The translations under genes and the position numbers were made by a program. The notes under the pieces are model-generated. The model did no database searches, was not told where the DNA came from, and worked only from the letters and a program-made list of their open reading frames with translations. Positions 6,766-15,090 of a DNA stretch of 23,886 nt are shown here, piece by piece. The stretch covers positions 1-23,886 of the forward strand of contig CAYPOY010000039.1 in NCBI GenBank assembly GCA_964412395.1, written 5' to 3'. This stretch comes from CAYPOY01 sp964412395. GTDB taxonomy: Bacteria; Chloroflexota; Anaerolineae; B4-G1. Position 1 is the first letter of the stretch; every line of letters starts with the position of its first letter.

Positions 6766-9096
6766 AATCTTCTCCGGCGTGATCGGCAGTTCGTAGAAAC
6801 GGATGCCGATGGCGTTGTAGATTGCGTTGGCGTAGGCCGCGGCGACCGGGTTGGTCGCTGCCTCCCCGACACCCTTGGCGCCAAAGGGGCCGCTGGGTTC
6901 ATACGTATGCGCGAAGTAGACGCTGAGGTCATCAATGTACGGGCTCTCGCCTATGGACGGCGTCTTGGCGTCAATCCAATATCCACCGGACGTGAGCTGC
7001 CCATCAGCGTCCCACTCGTTGCTCTCATAAAGGGCATAGCCCGCGCCCTTCGAAAGCCCACCCTCGAGTTGTCCGGCCGCCATATCTGGGTTGATGACGG
7101 TGCCACAGTCGCTCCCCATCGCCGCCCTCACCGTGCGCACCTGCCCCGTCCACGTATCCACCTCCAGCTCCACGAACACGGTGACGTAGGCCGGCGGACA
7201 GTGAACCGGTCGGTAGCTCTCCACGGCGGCGATAGTCTTCCAGCTCTCGGTCCAACAGCGGGTGGCAAGCTCGGCGAGGGTCATCCGCCGGTCTGGGATC
7301 GCCGGGGCGTAGACTACACCCTGCCCCAGTCTCTCGTCGAGTGTCAGCGTCAGCGCCTCCGGCATCACATTCAGGTAGCGCGCCGCTGTCTCCAACACTT
7401 CCTGCCGCACCGCCTGTGCGGCTTTCACGGCAGCACCACCACCGGCGTAGACGCCCCGCGTGGCATGTGTGACGCAGTCGTAAACCGTCGAGCGGGTTTC
7501 GCCAGGGGCGATGTTGACCTTGTCCAGCGGCACGCACAACGCTTCGGCCACCAGTTTTGCCAACGCCTCCAGCGTGCCCCCACCATGGTCCATCAGCGCC
7601 GTTATCACGTCCACCGAACCGTCAATGTTGACCTTGACCATCGCGCCGGAGAAGTCTATCACGTCCCCAGGTTGGGGAGCGCCAGCGCTGGAGGTGTGAA
7701 AGCCGCGTCCCACCCCGATGCCACGCCGGTGTCGCTCTCCCCCCCCTCGTAGGGGGGGGCAGGGCGGGGGAGGGTGGCGATTCTCCCAGCCAATGGCCTC
7801 GGCCCCCTGGCGAAGCAGCTCGGGCACCCCATCGCTCTGGACGATCGAGCGCACCAGCGGTCCTTGACCCCAGAAGGTGTCTCCCATGCCCACATAGTTC
7901 TTGAGCCGCAACTCGACCGGGTCTATGTCCAACTTTTCGGCCAGTTCGTCTATCAGCGACTCGGTGACGAATGTGACCTGTGGGTTGCCGAACCCCTGCA
8001 TCGCGCAGGAGATCGCTTTATTGGTGTAGACGGCCGTGCCGTGGTAGCGCACGTTGGGCAGCTTGTAGAGAGAGACCAGCCAGCCAACGCACACCCCCAG
8101 GAACGAGTAGGCCTGGATGTTGTGTGCCCCAATGTCGGCGATCAACTCCATCTCCGCGCCGGTCAGCGTGCCGTCCTTTTTAGCGGCTAGCTTGAGGTGG
8201 ATCTGGACACCATAGCGGGTATGATCGTGCGCATCCTCTTCCCGCGTCAGCGTCAGTTTAACCGGACGGCGGGCCTTGAGCGCCAGCGCGGCGCAGATGG
8301 GGATCGGTGGGTTCATCTGGATGCTGGATCCGAAGGTGCCGCCGATGGGCACGCGCTTGACGTTGACCTTGCTCAGCGGGATGTCGAAGATTTCTCCCAG
8401 CAGAATCCGCACGTTGTGGATGGATTGCGTGGTCGGCCAGACGGTCAGCCCGCCGTCAGGCTCCGGGCGACACACCACTGACTTGGGCTCCATCTGCGCG
8501 TGGTACATCTTGGTTGTCTTGAACGTGCCTTCTACTACCACGTCCGCCTCGGCAAAAGCCCGCTCCACATCCCCTTCCTCAACCTCGCGGGCGCAGGCGA
8601 CGTTGTTCTCGATCTCAATCTCTTTCTCCCCCCATAGCACCGTGTCGTAGATGGGTTCGGCCTCTGGCCTCATCCCCTCAATGGGATCGGTGATCACGGG
8701 CAAGACCTCGTACTCGACCTTAATGGCACGCACCGCCTTCTCGGCCAATTCCTCCGTCTCCGCCGCCACTGCGGCGACCGCCTCCCCCATGCGCCGCACC
8801 TTGTCGGCCAGGATGTAGTGGTCCTTGTGCAATACTGCCGGAATGGTGATGATGCGCTCGTTGTAGCGCACGTGGGGGATATCGTCGAAGGTAATGACCA
8901 CAGCCCCCATCGCCTCCGCTGCGCTCACGTCAATGCTCTTGATGCGGGCGTGGGCGTAGGGGCTGGACAGGATGCGCCCGTGCAACATGTGCGGCAGGCT
9001 GACGTCAACGGTGTACCGCTCCTGCCCCGTGACCCTGGCAACCCCATCTTTGCGGGGGGTCACCTTCCCTAGTGTGTGGAACTCGCGTCTCTCCAT
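6712..9096 (-). CDS. Molybdenum hydroxylase large (Mo-cofactor) subunit, set B, divergent active site
   Basis: A 794-residue CoxL/XdhA-family protein with an N-terminal hammerhead domain and a Mo-binding domain. It retains the base GVGE (Glu745). The loop that is usually GGGFGGKE is here GGTFGSSI (252-259). The usual AFRGFG is AMQGFG, with Gln367 in place of the substrate-binding Arg. It is therefore a different subfamily from set A and its substrate is probably not a simple purine. Residues 441-459 (HPPPPCPPLRGGGERHRRG) are encoded by an inserted GC-rich element. The C-terminal FSESVNERGNV comes from octamer repeats. The start ATG 9096 has GAGGGGG upstream. The stop overlaps the next start by ATGA. 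Substrate unknown. Confidence 0.92.
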   Translation of the reverse strand: MERREFHTLGKVTPRKDGVARVTGQERYTVDVSLPHMLHGRILSSPYAHARIKSIDVSAAEAMGAVVITFDDIPHVRYNERIITIPAVLHKDHYILADKVRRMGEAVAAVAAETEELAEKAVRAIKVEYEVLPVITDPIEGMRPEAEPIYDTVLWGEKEIEIENNVACAREVEEGDVERAFAEADVVVEGTFKTTKMYHAQMEPKSVVCRPEPDGGLTVWPTTQSIHNVRILLGEIFDIPLSKVNVKRVPIGGTFGSSIQMNPPIPICAALALKARRPVKLTLTREEDAHDHTRYGVQIHLKLAAKKDGTLTGAEMELIADIGAHNIQAYSFLGVCVGWLVSLYKLPNVRYHGTAVYTNKAISCAMQGFGNPQVTFVTESLIDELAEKLDIDPVELRLKNYVGMGDTFWGQGPLVRSIVQSDGVPELLRQGAEAIGWENRHPPPPCPPLRGGGERHRRGIGVGRGFHTSSAGAPQPGDVIDFSGAMVKVNIDGSVDVITALMDHGGGTLEALAKLVAEALCVPLDKVNIAPGETRSTVYDCVTHATRGVYAGGGAAVKAAQAVRQEVLETAARYLNVMPEALTLTLDERLGQGVVYAPAIPDRRMTLAELATRCWTESWKTIAAVESYRPVHCPPAYVTVFVELEVDTWTGQVRTVRAAMGSDCGTVINPDMAAGQLEGGLSKGAGYALYESNEWDADGQLTSGGYWIDAKTPSIGESPYIDDLSVYFAHTYEPSGPFGAKGVGEAATNPVAAAYANAIYNAIGIRFYELPITPEKILEAIQRFSESVNERGNV
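7720..7776. repeat. GC-rich inverted-repeat element inserted in frame (copy 3, inverted)
   Basis: The plus strand here resembles the minus strand of 6089-6127 (C-run, tcgtag, G-run, then aggg), so the element is in the opposite orientation. It is translated as a Pro/Arg/Gly-rich segment in the set B large subunit. Confidence 0.75.
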
Positions 9097-9106
9097 AAAT
9101 TCCCCC

Positions 9107-9205
9107 TCACGAATTTACGAACTTAATCTACGAACTCACGAATCTACGAACTCACGAATCTACGAACTTACGAATCTACGAACTTACAAATTTACGAACC
9201 TACCA
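9107..9205. repeat. Octamer array in the pyrB to set B spacer
   Basis: Some twelve 8-base units alternating tctacgaa and ctcacgaa/cttacgaa fill almost the whole spacer. The GAGGGGG ribosome binding site of the next gene lies at its edge. I see no promoter in it. Confidence 0.85.
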
Positions 9206-9206
9206 A

Positions 9207-10136
9207 CTATATCCTCCCCGTCACCAGCGCAATCAACGCCATCCTCGTGTACACCCCATTCCGCGCCTGGCGGAAGTAGGCTGCGCCGGGCAGGTCGTCC
9301 ACGTCGGTGGCGATTTCGTCTACACGCGGCAGGGGATGGAGAATCGTCAGGTCGGGGTTGATCCGCTCCACCATCTCCCGCGTGAGGATGTAGCTGCCCT
9401 TGAGCCGCCTATACTCGGCTGGATCCTCAAAGCGCTCCTTCTGGATGCGGGTCATATACAACACGTCCGCCTTCGCCAGTGCCGCTTCCAGGTCGGTCGT
9501 TTCCTCGACCTCAACGCCTTGCTCGTGCAGCCGCGCGGTGATCTCCAGCGGCATCTTCAACGGTTCTGGCGCGACGAAGATCAGCTTGCAGTCGTAGTGT
9601 TTGTACAACTCCACTCCCGCGTGGACCGTGCGACCGTACTTGAGGTCACCGCATAGCACGATGGTGTTTCTGTCCAACTGGCCCCGCTCGGAGCGGATGG
9701 TGAACAGGTCCAGCAGGGCCTGGGTGGGATGCTGGCCTGCGCCGTCGCCCCCGTTGATGACTGGGGCCTCCGCCGCCTCGGCGGCCACTCTGGCCGAGCC
9801 AATCTGCGGGTGGCGCATCGCGATGACGTCCACGTACTGATCCACGTTACGAATGGTATCGGCCAGCGACTCGCCCTTGGCAGACGAGGATGTGCCTGCC
9901 GAAGCAAATCCCACCACGCTGCCGTCCAGGCGGTGCATCGCCGTCTCGAACGAGAGCCGCGTGCGGGTGCTAGGCTCGAAGAATAGGGCCCCCAGAACGT
10001 ACCCCTTCATTATGTCCAGCGAGCGTCTCTTTCCCAATCGCTTGCGCATATCCTCCGCGACATCCAGGATGTGCTCTATCTCCTCGCGGGTGAACTGCGC
10101 CCCGTCGAGGATGTCCTTGCCTTTGAAATCAACCAT
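9207..10136 (-). CDS. pyrB: Aspartate carbamoyltransferase catalytic chain (PyrB-like)
   Basis: A 309-residue protein of standard ATCase length. It joins carbamoyl phosphate and an amino group, usually aspartate in pyrimidine synthesis, in the cytoplasm. Carbamoyl-phosphate residues are visible in FFEPSTRTRLSFE (STRTR at 56-60), SSSAKGES (Lys87), HPTQALLD (136-143) and DLKYGRTVHAG (164-174). The aspartate-side loop HPLPRVDEI is also present. ATG 10136 has AAGGAG about eight bases upstream. No regulatory chain PyrI and no other pyrimidine gene is nearby. The neighbours are an aminotransferase and molybdenum hydroxylases. Motifs favour true ATCase; a role in ureide catabolism (a related carbamoyltransferase) is possible from context only. 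Confidence 0.93.
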   Translation of the reverse strand: MVDFKGKDILDGAQFTREEIEHILDVAEDMRKRLGKRRSLDIMKGYVLGALFFEPSTRTRLSFETAMHRLDGSVVGFASAGTSSSAKGESLADTIRNVDQYVDVIAMRHPQIGSARVAAEAAEAPVINGGDGAGQHPTQALLDLFTIRSERGQLDRNTIVLCGDLKYGRTVHAGVELYKHYDCKLIFVAPEPLKMPLEITARLHEQGVEVEETTDLEAALAKADVLYMTRIQKERFEDPAEYRRLKGSYILTREMVERINPDLTILHPLPRVDEIATDVDDLPGAAYFRQARNGVYTRMALIALVTGRI

Positions 10137-10167
10137 CGAATCTATCTCCTTGAGATGTTAGACTTTC

Positions 10168-10256
10168 CGCGTGATGCGTAATATGTAGCCACGCTTGACG
10201 TTTCACGCTTCACGCTTCACGCTTCACGCTTCACGCTTCACGTTTCGCGTTTCACT
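10168..10256. repeat. Heptamer array (cgcttca type) at the aminotransferase 3' end
   Basis: Six or more near-perfect cgcttca units followed by cgtttcg variants, between pyrB and the aminotransferase. From 10224 upward it is translated as the aminotransferase tail SETRNVKREA. Confidence 0.88.
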
Positions 10257-11336
10257 TCGCACCACTCGGGCTAGACGTGCAATCCCCACCTCGATCTCGT
10301 CCGGCGTCAGGGCACAGAAGGGCAGGCGGATGAAATTATCGCCTCCTCCGTTGGCAAAAAAGCCACGCCCATCTGTCAGCAAAAGATTCGCCTCGCGTGC
10401 CCTCTTCAGCAAGTCCCCGGCACGGACGTCGGCATTAAGTGTCATGCCAACGAAGAATCCGCCGTCCGGCCTGCGCCAGGTGGCCAGGTCTGCCAGGTAC
10501 GCGTCCAATGCTCCCAGCATTGCGTCGAGCCGGGGCTCGTAGAGCGCCCTCAGACTGGCGACGTGGGGCTCCAACCAGCCGCGCTGGATAAACTCGGCGA
10601 CTATGGCCTGGTTGAAGTAGCTGGGATTGATATAGGTGTCTTCGGCCATTTTGGCCAGATTGGTCGCCAATGGTTCAGGCGCGATGATGTAGCCCACACG
10701 CAGGCCCGGGCTGATGAGCTTGCTGTACGAAGACATTTGCAGCACACGCTCCGGTGCCAACTCAAGGAGCGTGGGCTTTCCCTCGCCCCGGTAGCGCAGC
10801 CTACGATATGGCACATCTTCGATGATCCAGAAGCCATACTCCTGGGCCAAATCCGCTATGCGCTGCCGCTTCTCCAGTGACAGCACCGTGCCGGTGGGGT
10901 TCTGAAAGTCCGGGATAAGGTAAAAGATCACTGGCCTTTCACCACCCTCAAGTCGGGCCCCAATCACATCCACGTCGGGGCCGTCGTCCTCAAGAGGGAA
11001 CCCAACGACTTGCGCACCGGCGCGCCGTAATACCGTCAGTGTACGGTCGTAGGAAGGCTCTTCTACGTACACGATAGCGCCGGGCTGGCACAGCATGCGC
11101 GCACAAAAGTCCTGCAACTGCAGCGACCCCTGGCCGATAATGATCTGATCATCACTCACGCCCGTCTCCTGGGCGATGAGAGCGCACAGGGCCGGAAAGC
11201 CACGCGACGAGCCATATTGAAGCACCTCGTGGCCATGCTCGGCCAGCACTACACACGCGCACTCAGACAGTTGCGAGGTCGGGAAACACTCGACCGGGGG
11301 TACACCCCGGGTTAGTTTGATCAATGATTCAGACAT
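10224..11336 (-). CDS. PLP-dependent class I/II aminotransferase
   Basis: A 370-residue fold-type I aminotransferase resembling the 2-aminoadipate/MocR-domain subgroup. PLP contacts are visible: Asn146 in QNPTGT, Asp174 and Tyr177 in IIEDVPYRRL, the Schiff-base Lys206 in SSYSK, and Arg213 in LRVGYI. The start at ATG 11336 is a compromise. GGAGG lies about 14 bases upstream, and an in-frame GTG at 11390 has no binding site. The last ten residues are translated heptamer repeat. It sits between the Liv importer and pyrB. Substrate cannot be read from sequence; transamination of an amino acid or ureidoglycine-like intermediate are both possible. Confidence 0.88.
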   Translation of the reverse strand: MSESLIKLTRGVPPVECFPTSQLSECACVVLAEHGHEVLQYGSSRGFPALCALIAQETGVSDDQIIIGQGSLQLQDFCARMLCQPGAIVYVEEPSYDRTLTVLRRAGAQVVGFPLEDDGPDVDVIGARLEGGERPVIFYLIPDFQNPTGTVLSLEKRQRIADLAQEYGFWIIEDVPYRRLRYRGEGKPTLLELAPERVLQMSSYSKLISPGLRVGYIIAPEPLATNLAKMAEDTYINPSYFNQAIVAEFIQRGWLEPHVASLRALYEPRLDAMLGALDAYLADLATWRRPDGGFFVGMTLNADVRAGDLLKRAREANLLLTDGRGFFANGGGDNFIRLPFCALTPDEIEVGIARLARVVRSETRNVKREA

Positions 11337-11396
11337 GTCGGATGCTCTTTCCTCCAGAAAGCCAGGAGCCGAGGACGAGACAGAACTCACCGGCGA

Positions 11397-11753
11397 CTAT
11401 TGTGGGTTGAATTCCACGTTATGGCCACCCAGCAACTCCCCGGTCCCACCCAATGGCAAAAGTCCTCCGCCAGCCTGGTCCCTCAGGTTCTCGACCACCC
11501 GCCTGGTGTCGGTCGTTGGTATGCCAAGCTCGTCGGTAGCCCATCCTGGAGGGATAGATTCCTCCAGCCAGCCATACATCTCCAGCTTGCCGAAAGGCAC
11601 AGCGCTGGTGGCCATATCCAGAACGAAAGGTCTCTCTCGGCCTGCCGGGGCCGCCACTGCGATGGGATTGGTTCCCAACATCGCATCCCGGCCAAAAGTC
11701 AGCACCATATCTCTAAGAAAATCCACTTGAACCAGCGAAACTTCTTCCTCCAT
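11397..11753 (-). pseudogene. Malate/L-lactate/ureidoglycolate dehydrogenase (Ldh_2) family remnant
   Basis: A 118-residue frame from ATG 11753 that matches only the middle of the Ldh_2 family (about 330-350 residues, NAD(P)-dependent 2-hydroxyacid oxidation). Clear pieces are MLGTNPIAVAAPAG, PFVLDMATSAVPFGK, GIPTTDTRRVVEN and LLPLGGTGELLGGH. The N-terminal substrate domain is almost absent: about 18 residues precede the match. The protein stops after GGHNVEFNPQ, where homologues continue GGHKGYGLAL. Both ends are therefore missing. It begins eight bases after the LivF stop. Probably inactive; AllD (ureidoglycolate dehydrogenase) belongs to this family, but the subfamily cannot be told from this piece. 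Confidence 0.8.
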
Positions 11754-11760
11754 GGTTACC

Positions 11761-12471
11761 CTACAGTCCCAAATAGGACTCTTTGACATAAGCGTTGTGC
11801 GCCAGGTCTTCGCCAGTTCCCTCCAGAACGATGCGACCGTTCTCCAGCACGTATCCCCTGTCCGCCAACTCCAGCGCGTACCCGGTGTTCTGCTCCACCA
11901 GTAGCACCGTGAGTCCGCGCTCCCTTAATGTATGAAGTCTCTCGTAGATGGTGTCCACAAGTTTCGGTGCCAGGCCCAGGGATGGCTCATCCAGCATCAG
12001 CAGCCTGGGCCTGGACGCAAGCCCCCGGCCAATAGCAAGCATTTGCCTTTCGCCGCCACTCAGGGTTTTCGCCAACTGTTTGCGTCTCTCCTTGAGGACC
12101 GGGAACATCCCAAACACTTCCTCGAGCGCTCCGGCCTTCAGGTTCTCCCTGTTCCCGTAGGCTCCCATCCACAGGTTCTCCAGGATACTCATATTTGCGA
12201 ATAATCGGCCCCCTTCAGGAACGTGAGCAATCCCAGCCCTGGTCACTGCGTGCGGGGGCGCCCCCTCGAAATCCTGACCGGCAAATGTGATTCCCCCCGA
12301 ATATGGTTTGAGCAAGCCGGATATGGTTCTCAGCAGCGTGCTCTTGCCTGCCCCGTTGGGACCGATAATGGCGACCACCTCCCCCTCACAGACGTGGAAT
12401 GACACGTCATTGAGAACAGGAACCTTGCCGTAGCCAGCGTTGAGTCCCGTTACCTGCAACAATTCTTTCAT
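11761..12471 (-). CDS. livF: Branched-chain amino acid-type ABC transporter ATPase, LivF
   Basis: A 236-residue ATPase, normal for LivF. Walker A GPNGAGKST, signature LSGGERQ, Walker B LLMLDEPSLGL and the switch His region (VLLVEQN) are all intact. It powers uptake at the inner face of the membrane together with LivG. The start ATG 12471 overlaps the LivG stop by ATGA, indicating coupling. The Liv family also imports amides, urea and other small N-compounds, so the substrate need not be an amino acid. Confidence 0.95.
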   Translation of the reverse strand: MKELLQVTGLNAGYGKVPVLNDVSFHVCEGEVVAIIGPNGAGKSTLLRTISGLLKPYSGGITFAGQDFEGAPPHAVTRAGIAHVPEGGRLFANMSILENLWMGAYGNRENLKAGALEEVFGMFPVLKERRKQLAKTLSGGERQMLAIGRGLASRPRLLMLDEPSLGLAPKLVDTIYERLHTLRERGLTVLLVEQNTGYALELADRGYVLENGRIVLEGTGEDLAHNAYVKESYLGL

Positions 12472-13199
12472 CGTACAGCTCTCTTCCCCAGGTAGGCTTC
12501 GATCACTCTATCGTTTGTGCAGATTTCATCCGGGCTACCTTCAGCGATGACCTCTCCGTAATCCAGGACAATGATGCGGCTACAAAGCCCCATCACCATC
12601 TTCATCACGTGCTCTACCACGCACAGCGTGATGTTCTTTTCCTCATTGAGCCTTCTCAGCATCGCTATCAGCCCGGAGAGCTCCGCCGGGTTCAGCCCGG
12701 CCCCCGCCTCATCCAGGAGCAACAGATCCGGCTCTGTAGCCATGGCCCGGGCCAGTTCCACTTTCCTCAAGGGGGCCAGTCCCAGGTCACCACACATTTG
12801 CTTTCTGATGCCCTCTAAATCGGAGAACGCGATCACCTCGTCCACTTTTGCCATTACGTCCTTCGCACCGCGTCTGTTATAGGCCCCAACCCTCACGGCA
12901 TCTTCGACTGTCATGGAACTGAAAGCCTGCGTCACCTGGAACGTGCGGGACACACCTAACTGGCAGATCTTGTGCGGCAGAAGGCCCCCGATGTCGACAC
13001 CTTTGAAAACGGCGTGGCCGGAGTCCGGCGCGTCCAGACCGGTGATCGCGTTAAAGAAGGTGGTCTTTCCAGCGCCATTTGGACCTATCAGGCCAACAAT
13101 TTCGCCCTCGTAGATCTGCAGGCTTACGTTGTTCACAGCAACCAGGTTGCCAAAGCTCTTCGTCAGATTAGAGGCCTGGAGAATCGGCTCGGACGACAT
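12468..13199 (-). CDS. livG: Branched-chain amino acid-type ABC transporter ATPase, LivG
   Basis: A 243-residue ATPase with Walker A GPNGAGKTT and the LivG-type Walker B/D-loop region LLLLDEAGAGLNPAE, where Ala replaces the usual Pro after DE. The signature region reads LAPLRKVELARA. LivG proteins I know have a YGxQRRLEIARA-type sequence there, so the Gly/Gln pair is lost. ATG 13199 is preceded by GGGGGAG about four bases upstream and overlaps the LivM end by 32 bases. It would pair with LivF, whose own signature is intact. Whether this site still hydrolyses ATP normally is open. Confidence 0.94.
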   Translation of the reverse strand: MSSEPILQASNLTKSFGNLVAVNNVSLQIYEGEIVGLIGPNGAGKTTFFNAITGLDAPDSGHAVFKGVDIGGLLPHKICQLGVSRTFQVTQAFSSMTVEDAVRVGAYNRRGAKDVMAKVDEVIAFSDLEGIRKQMCGDLGLAPLRKVELARAMATEPDLLLLDEAGAGLNPAELSGLIAMLRRLNEEKNITLCVVEHVMKMVMGLCSRIIVLDYGEVIAEGSPDEICTNDRVIEAYLGKRAVR

Positions 13200-14205
13200 C
13201 TTTCTCCCCCGTTATTGCAAGACGTGACATCACCTTGTCGTAGGCATCCCGGATAAAGGTAGCGATACCCTTGGGCTTGAAAAGCGCGATGAGAATCAGA
13301 ACCACTGCGTAGATGGCGAGGTACAGACCCTCCAACTGACCGCCCAGACCAGCCCGCAGAAATTCCTGGAGGCTGACCAACAGGATGGCCGCGACGAGCG
13401 GTCCATAAGTGATCCCCATGCCGCCCACGATGCCCAGGATCGCCACTTCGAGGCTGATAGGGCTGCTGAAGAAGTTGGGGTGGATGAAGCCGTACAGGCA
13501 GGCGTAGACTCCGCCCGCGGTCCCGACCAGAAACGCATAGATCATCAGTGCCTTGAGCTTGCAGGCGCGAGCGTCAACACCCAGCACCTCAGCCGCGTCC
13601 TCATTTTCACCCAGAGCCAACAGATAGTAGCCGAGTTTCGATTTCGCGATCCTGTGATTCAGGAATAAGGCGATCAGCAGCACCACCAGCAGGATATAGT
13701 AGTAAGGGGCATAGGACGCAAAGCGCATGTGGTAGAGAGACCAGGAATAGAACGGCAGGTACCTCTCCGTCGGTCCCCCAACTTCTTCCCACATCTGAAG
13801 GAGCACCCTCAAGACCTCGACCAGGGCAGCCGAGGACAGCGCGTACCACACCTCCTTGACGCCGAAGCGGAAGAGCGGAAGGCCAACCAGCACGGCAAAG
13901 CCAGTCGCCACGAGCCCTCCCAGGATCATCCCCAGCCAGGGGGATATGTCCCACCTGAGGAGCAGGGTGCCTGTGGTGAAAGCCCCCAGCCCTAGATAGG
14001 CTCCAGCGGCGAGGTCGAGTTGCCCGGCCATGCCACCGATGAGATTCCAGGCCGTCGCCAGGACACCGTACAGCAACACAGTCGTGATCAGCACCATATG
14101 GTACTGGTTATCCCCAACCAAGACAGGCACCACCAGAACGATGGCCAACCCGACCAGCAACAGAGACGTTTGTACATAGACGTTGGTCCGCCGTTTTGAT
14201 CTCAC
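13168..14205 (-). CDS. livM: Branched-chain amino acid-type ABC transporter permease, LivM
   Basis: A 345-residue membrane permease of the LivM family with many hydrophobic segments. Family stretches include WNLIGGMAGQLDLAAGAYLG and GIVGGMGITYGPLVAA. I chose the GTG at 14205 because GGGAGGAAATA lies directly before it and it overlaps the LivH stop TAG by one base. An in-frame GTG at 14241 would overlap LivH by 37 bases and has no better site. The C-terminal tail is cytoplasmic by family. Confidence 0.92.
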   Translation of the reverse strand: MRSKRRTNVYVQTSLLLVGLAIVLVVPVLVGDNQYHMVLITTVLLYGVLATAWNLIGGMAGQLDLAAGAYLGLGAFTTGTLLLRWDISPWLGMILGGLVATGFAVLVGLPLFRFGVKEVWYALSSAALVEVLRVLLQMWEEVGGPTERYLPFYSWSLYHMRFASYAPYYYILLVVLLIALFLNHRIAKSKLGYYLLALGENEDAAEVLGVDARACKLKALMIYAFLVGTAGGVYACLYGFIHPNFFSSPISLEVAILGIVGGMGITYGPLVAAILLVSLQEFLRAGLGGQLEGLYLAIYAVVLILIALFKPKGIATFIRDAYDKVMSRLAITGEKDVVRADSPGL

Positions 14206-15077
14206 TATTTCCTCCCAAAGAGTCCTCTGGGTCTCAGCCACAATACAAGGACGAAAATGAGATAAACGATGAGCGAGCGAGCTCTAGGGTCCCAGAGGGT
14301 CATCGTCAGCGCCTCGGTCCCGCCCACGATCACGCCGGAGATCAGCAATCCAGGGATCGAACCCAACCCTGCCAGGGCCAGGATGCACCAGCTCAACAGC
14401 CCGAAACGCAGCCCCATGGTCGGGTCCACCTGCTGAAAGGACATCAGCAAGCCACCCGCCAAAGCCGTCAGAGCCGACCCCAGCCCGAAGGCGACGGCGT
14501 AGGTGCGCTTGTAGTTTACTCCCATCAAAGACGCGGCATCCAGATCGTCGGACGCTGCCCGTATGGCCCGTCCCGGCCACGTCTTCGTCAAGAAGAGATA
14601 CACACCCACTATGGCGACGATGCTGACGATCGCGGTGATCAACCGGGACAACATAATTGTGATTCCCCCTACCTGGATGTTACCCTGTATGATGGAGTAG
14701 GGCAATGCCCTCGGCTGTGCTTTCCACGCCATCTGGGCAAGGGCACGCAGCAATGTCATCAGCCCGACCGTGACAGCGACCTGCGTGACGTACTTCTGGC
14801 GCAGTGTGCGATCAATAAGGGCATAGTACGTAAGCACTCCAAACAGGAACAGGAGCGGAAACGTGACGACCGGCGTCGCCACAGCGTCGAACCCCCACAG
14901 CGTGCCCACCCAGAAAGTAAAATACATGGACAACATCACGAAATCGCCGTGGGCGAAGTTGACGACGTTCATCACGCCGAAAATAATAGATAACCCCAGA
15001 GTGATGAGGGCATAGATGCATCCCATCAACGCCCCGTTGATCACATTCTGTATGACAGTGTCCACCGTCTCCCTCAC
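14205..15077 (-). CDS. livH: Branched-chain amino acid-type ABC transporter permease, LivH
   Basis: A 290-residue permease with the LivH N-terminal pattern NVINGALMGCIYALITLGLS, then GVMNVVNFAHGDFVML and, later, ALAGLGSIPG. The start is a GTG; 15077 is used here. A second GTG four codons in (at 15065) has AGGGAG closely upstream and could be the true start. The spacer to LivJ contains a strong inverted repeat. Confidence 0.92.
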   Translation of the reverse strand: MRETVDTVIQNVINGALMGCIYALITLGLSIIFGVMNVVNFAHGDFVMLSMYFTFWVGTLWGFDAVATPVVTFPLLFLFGVLTYYALIDRTLRQKYVTQVAVTVGLMTLLRALAQMAWKAQPRALPYSIIQGNIQVGGITIMLSRLITAIVSIVAIVGVYLFLTKTWPGRAIRAASDDLDAASLMGVNYKRTYAVAFGLGSALTALAGGLLMSFQQVDPTMGLRFGLLSWCILALAGLGSIPGLLISGVIVGGTEALTMTLWDPRARSLIVYLIFVLVLWLRPRGLFGRK

Positions 15078-15090
15078 ATTCTTAAAACGG

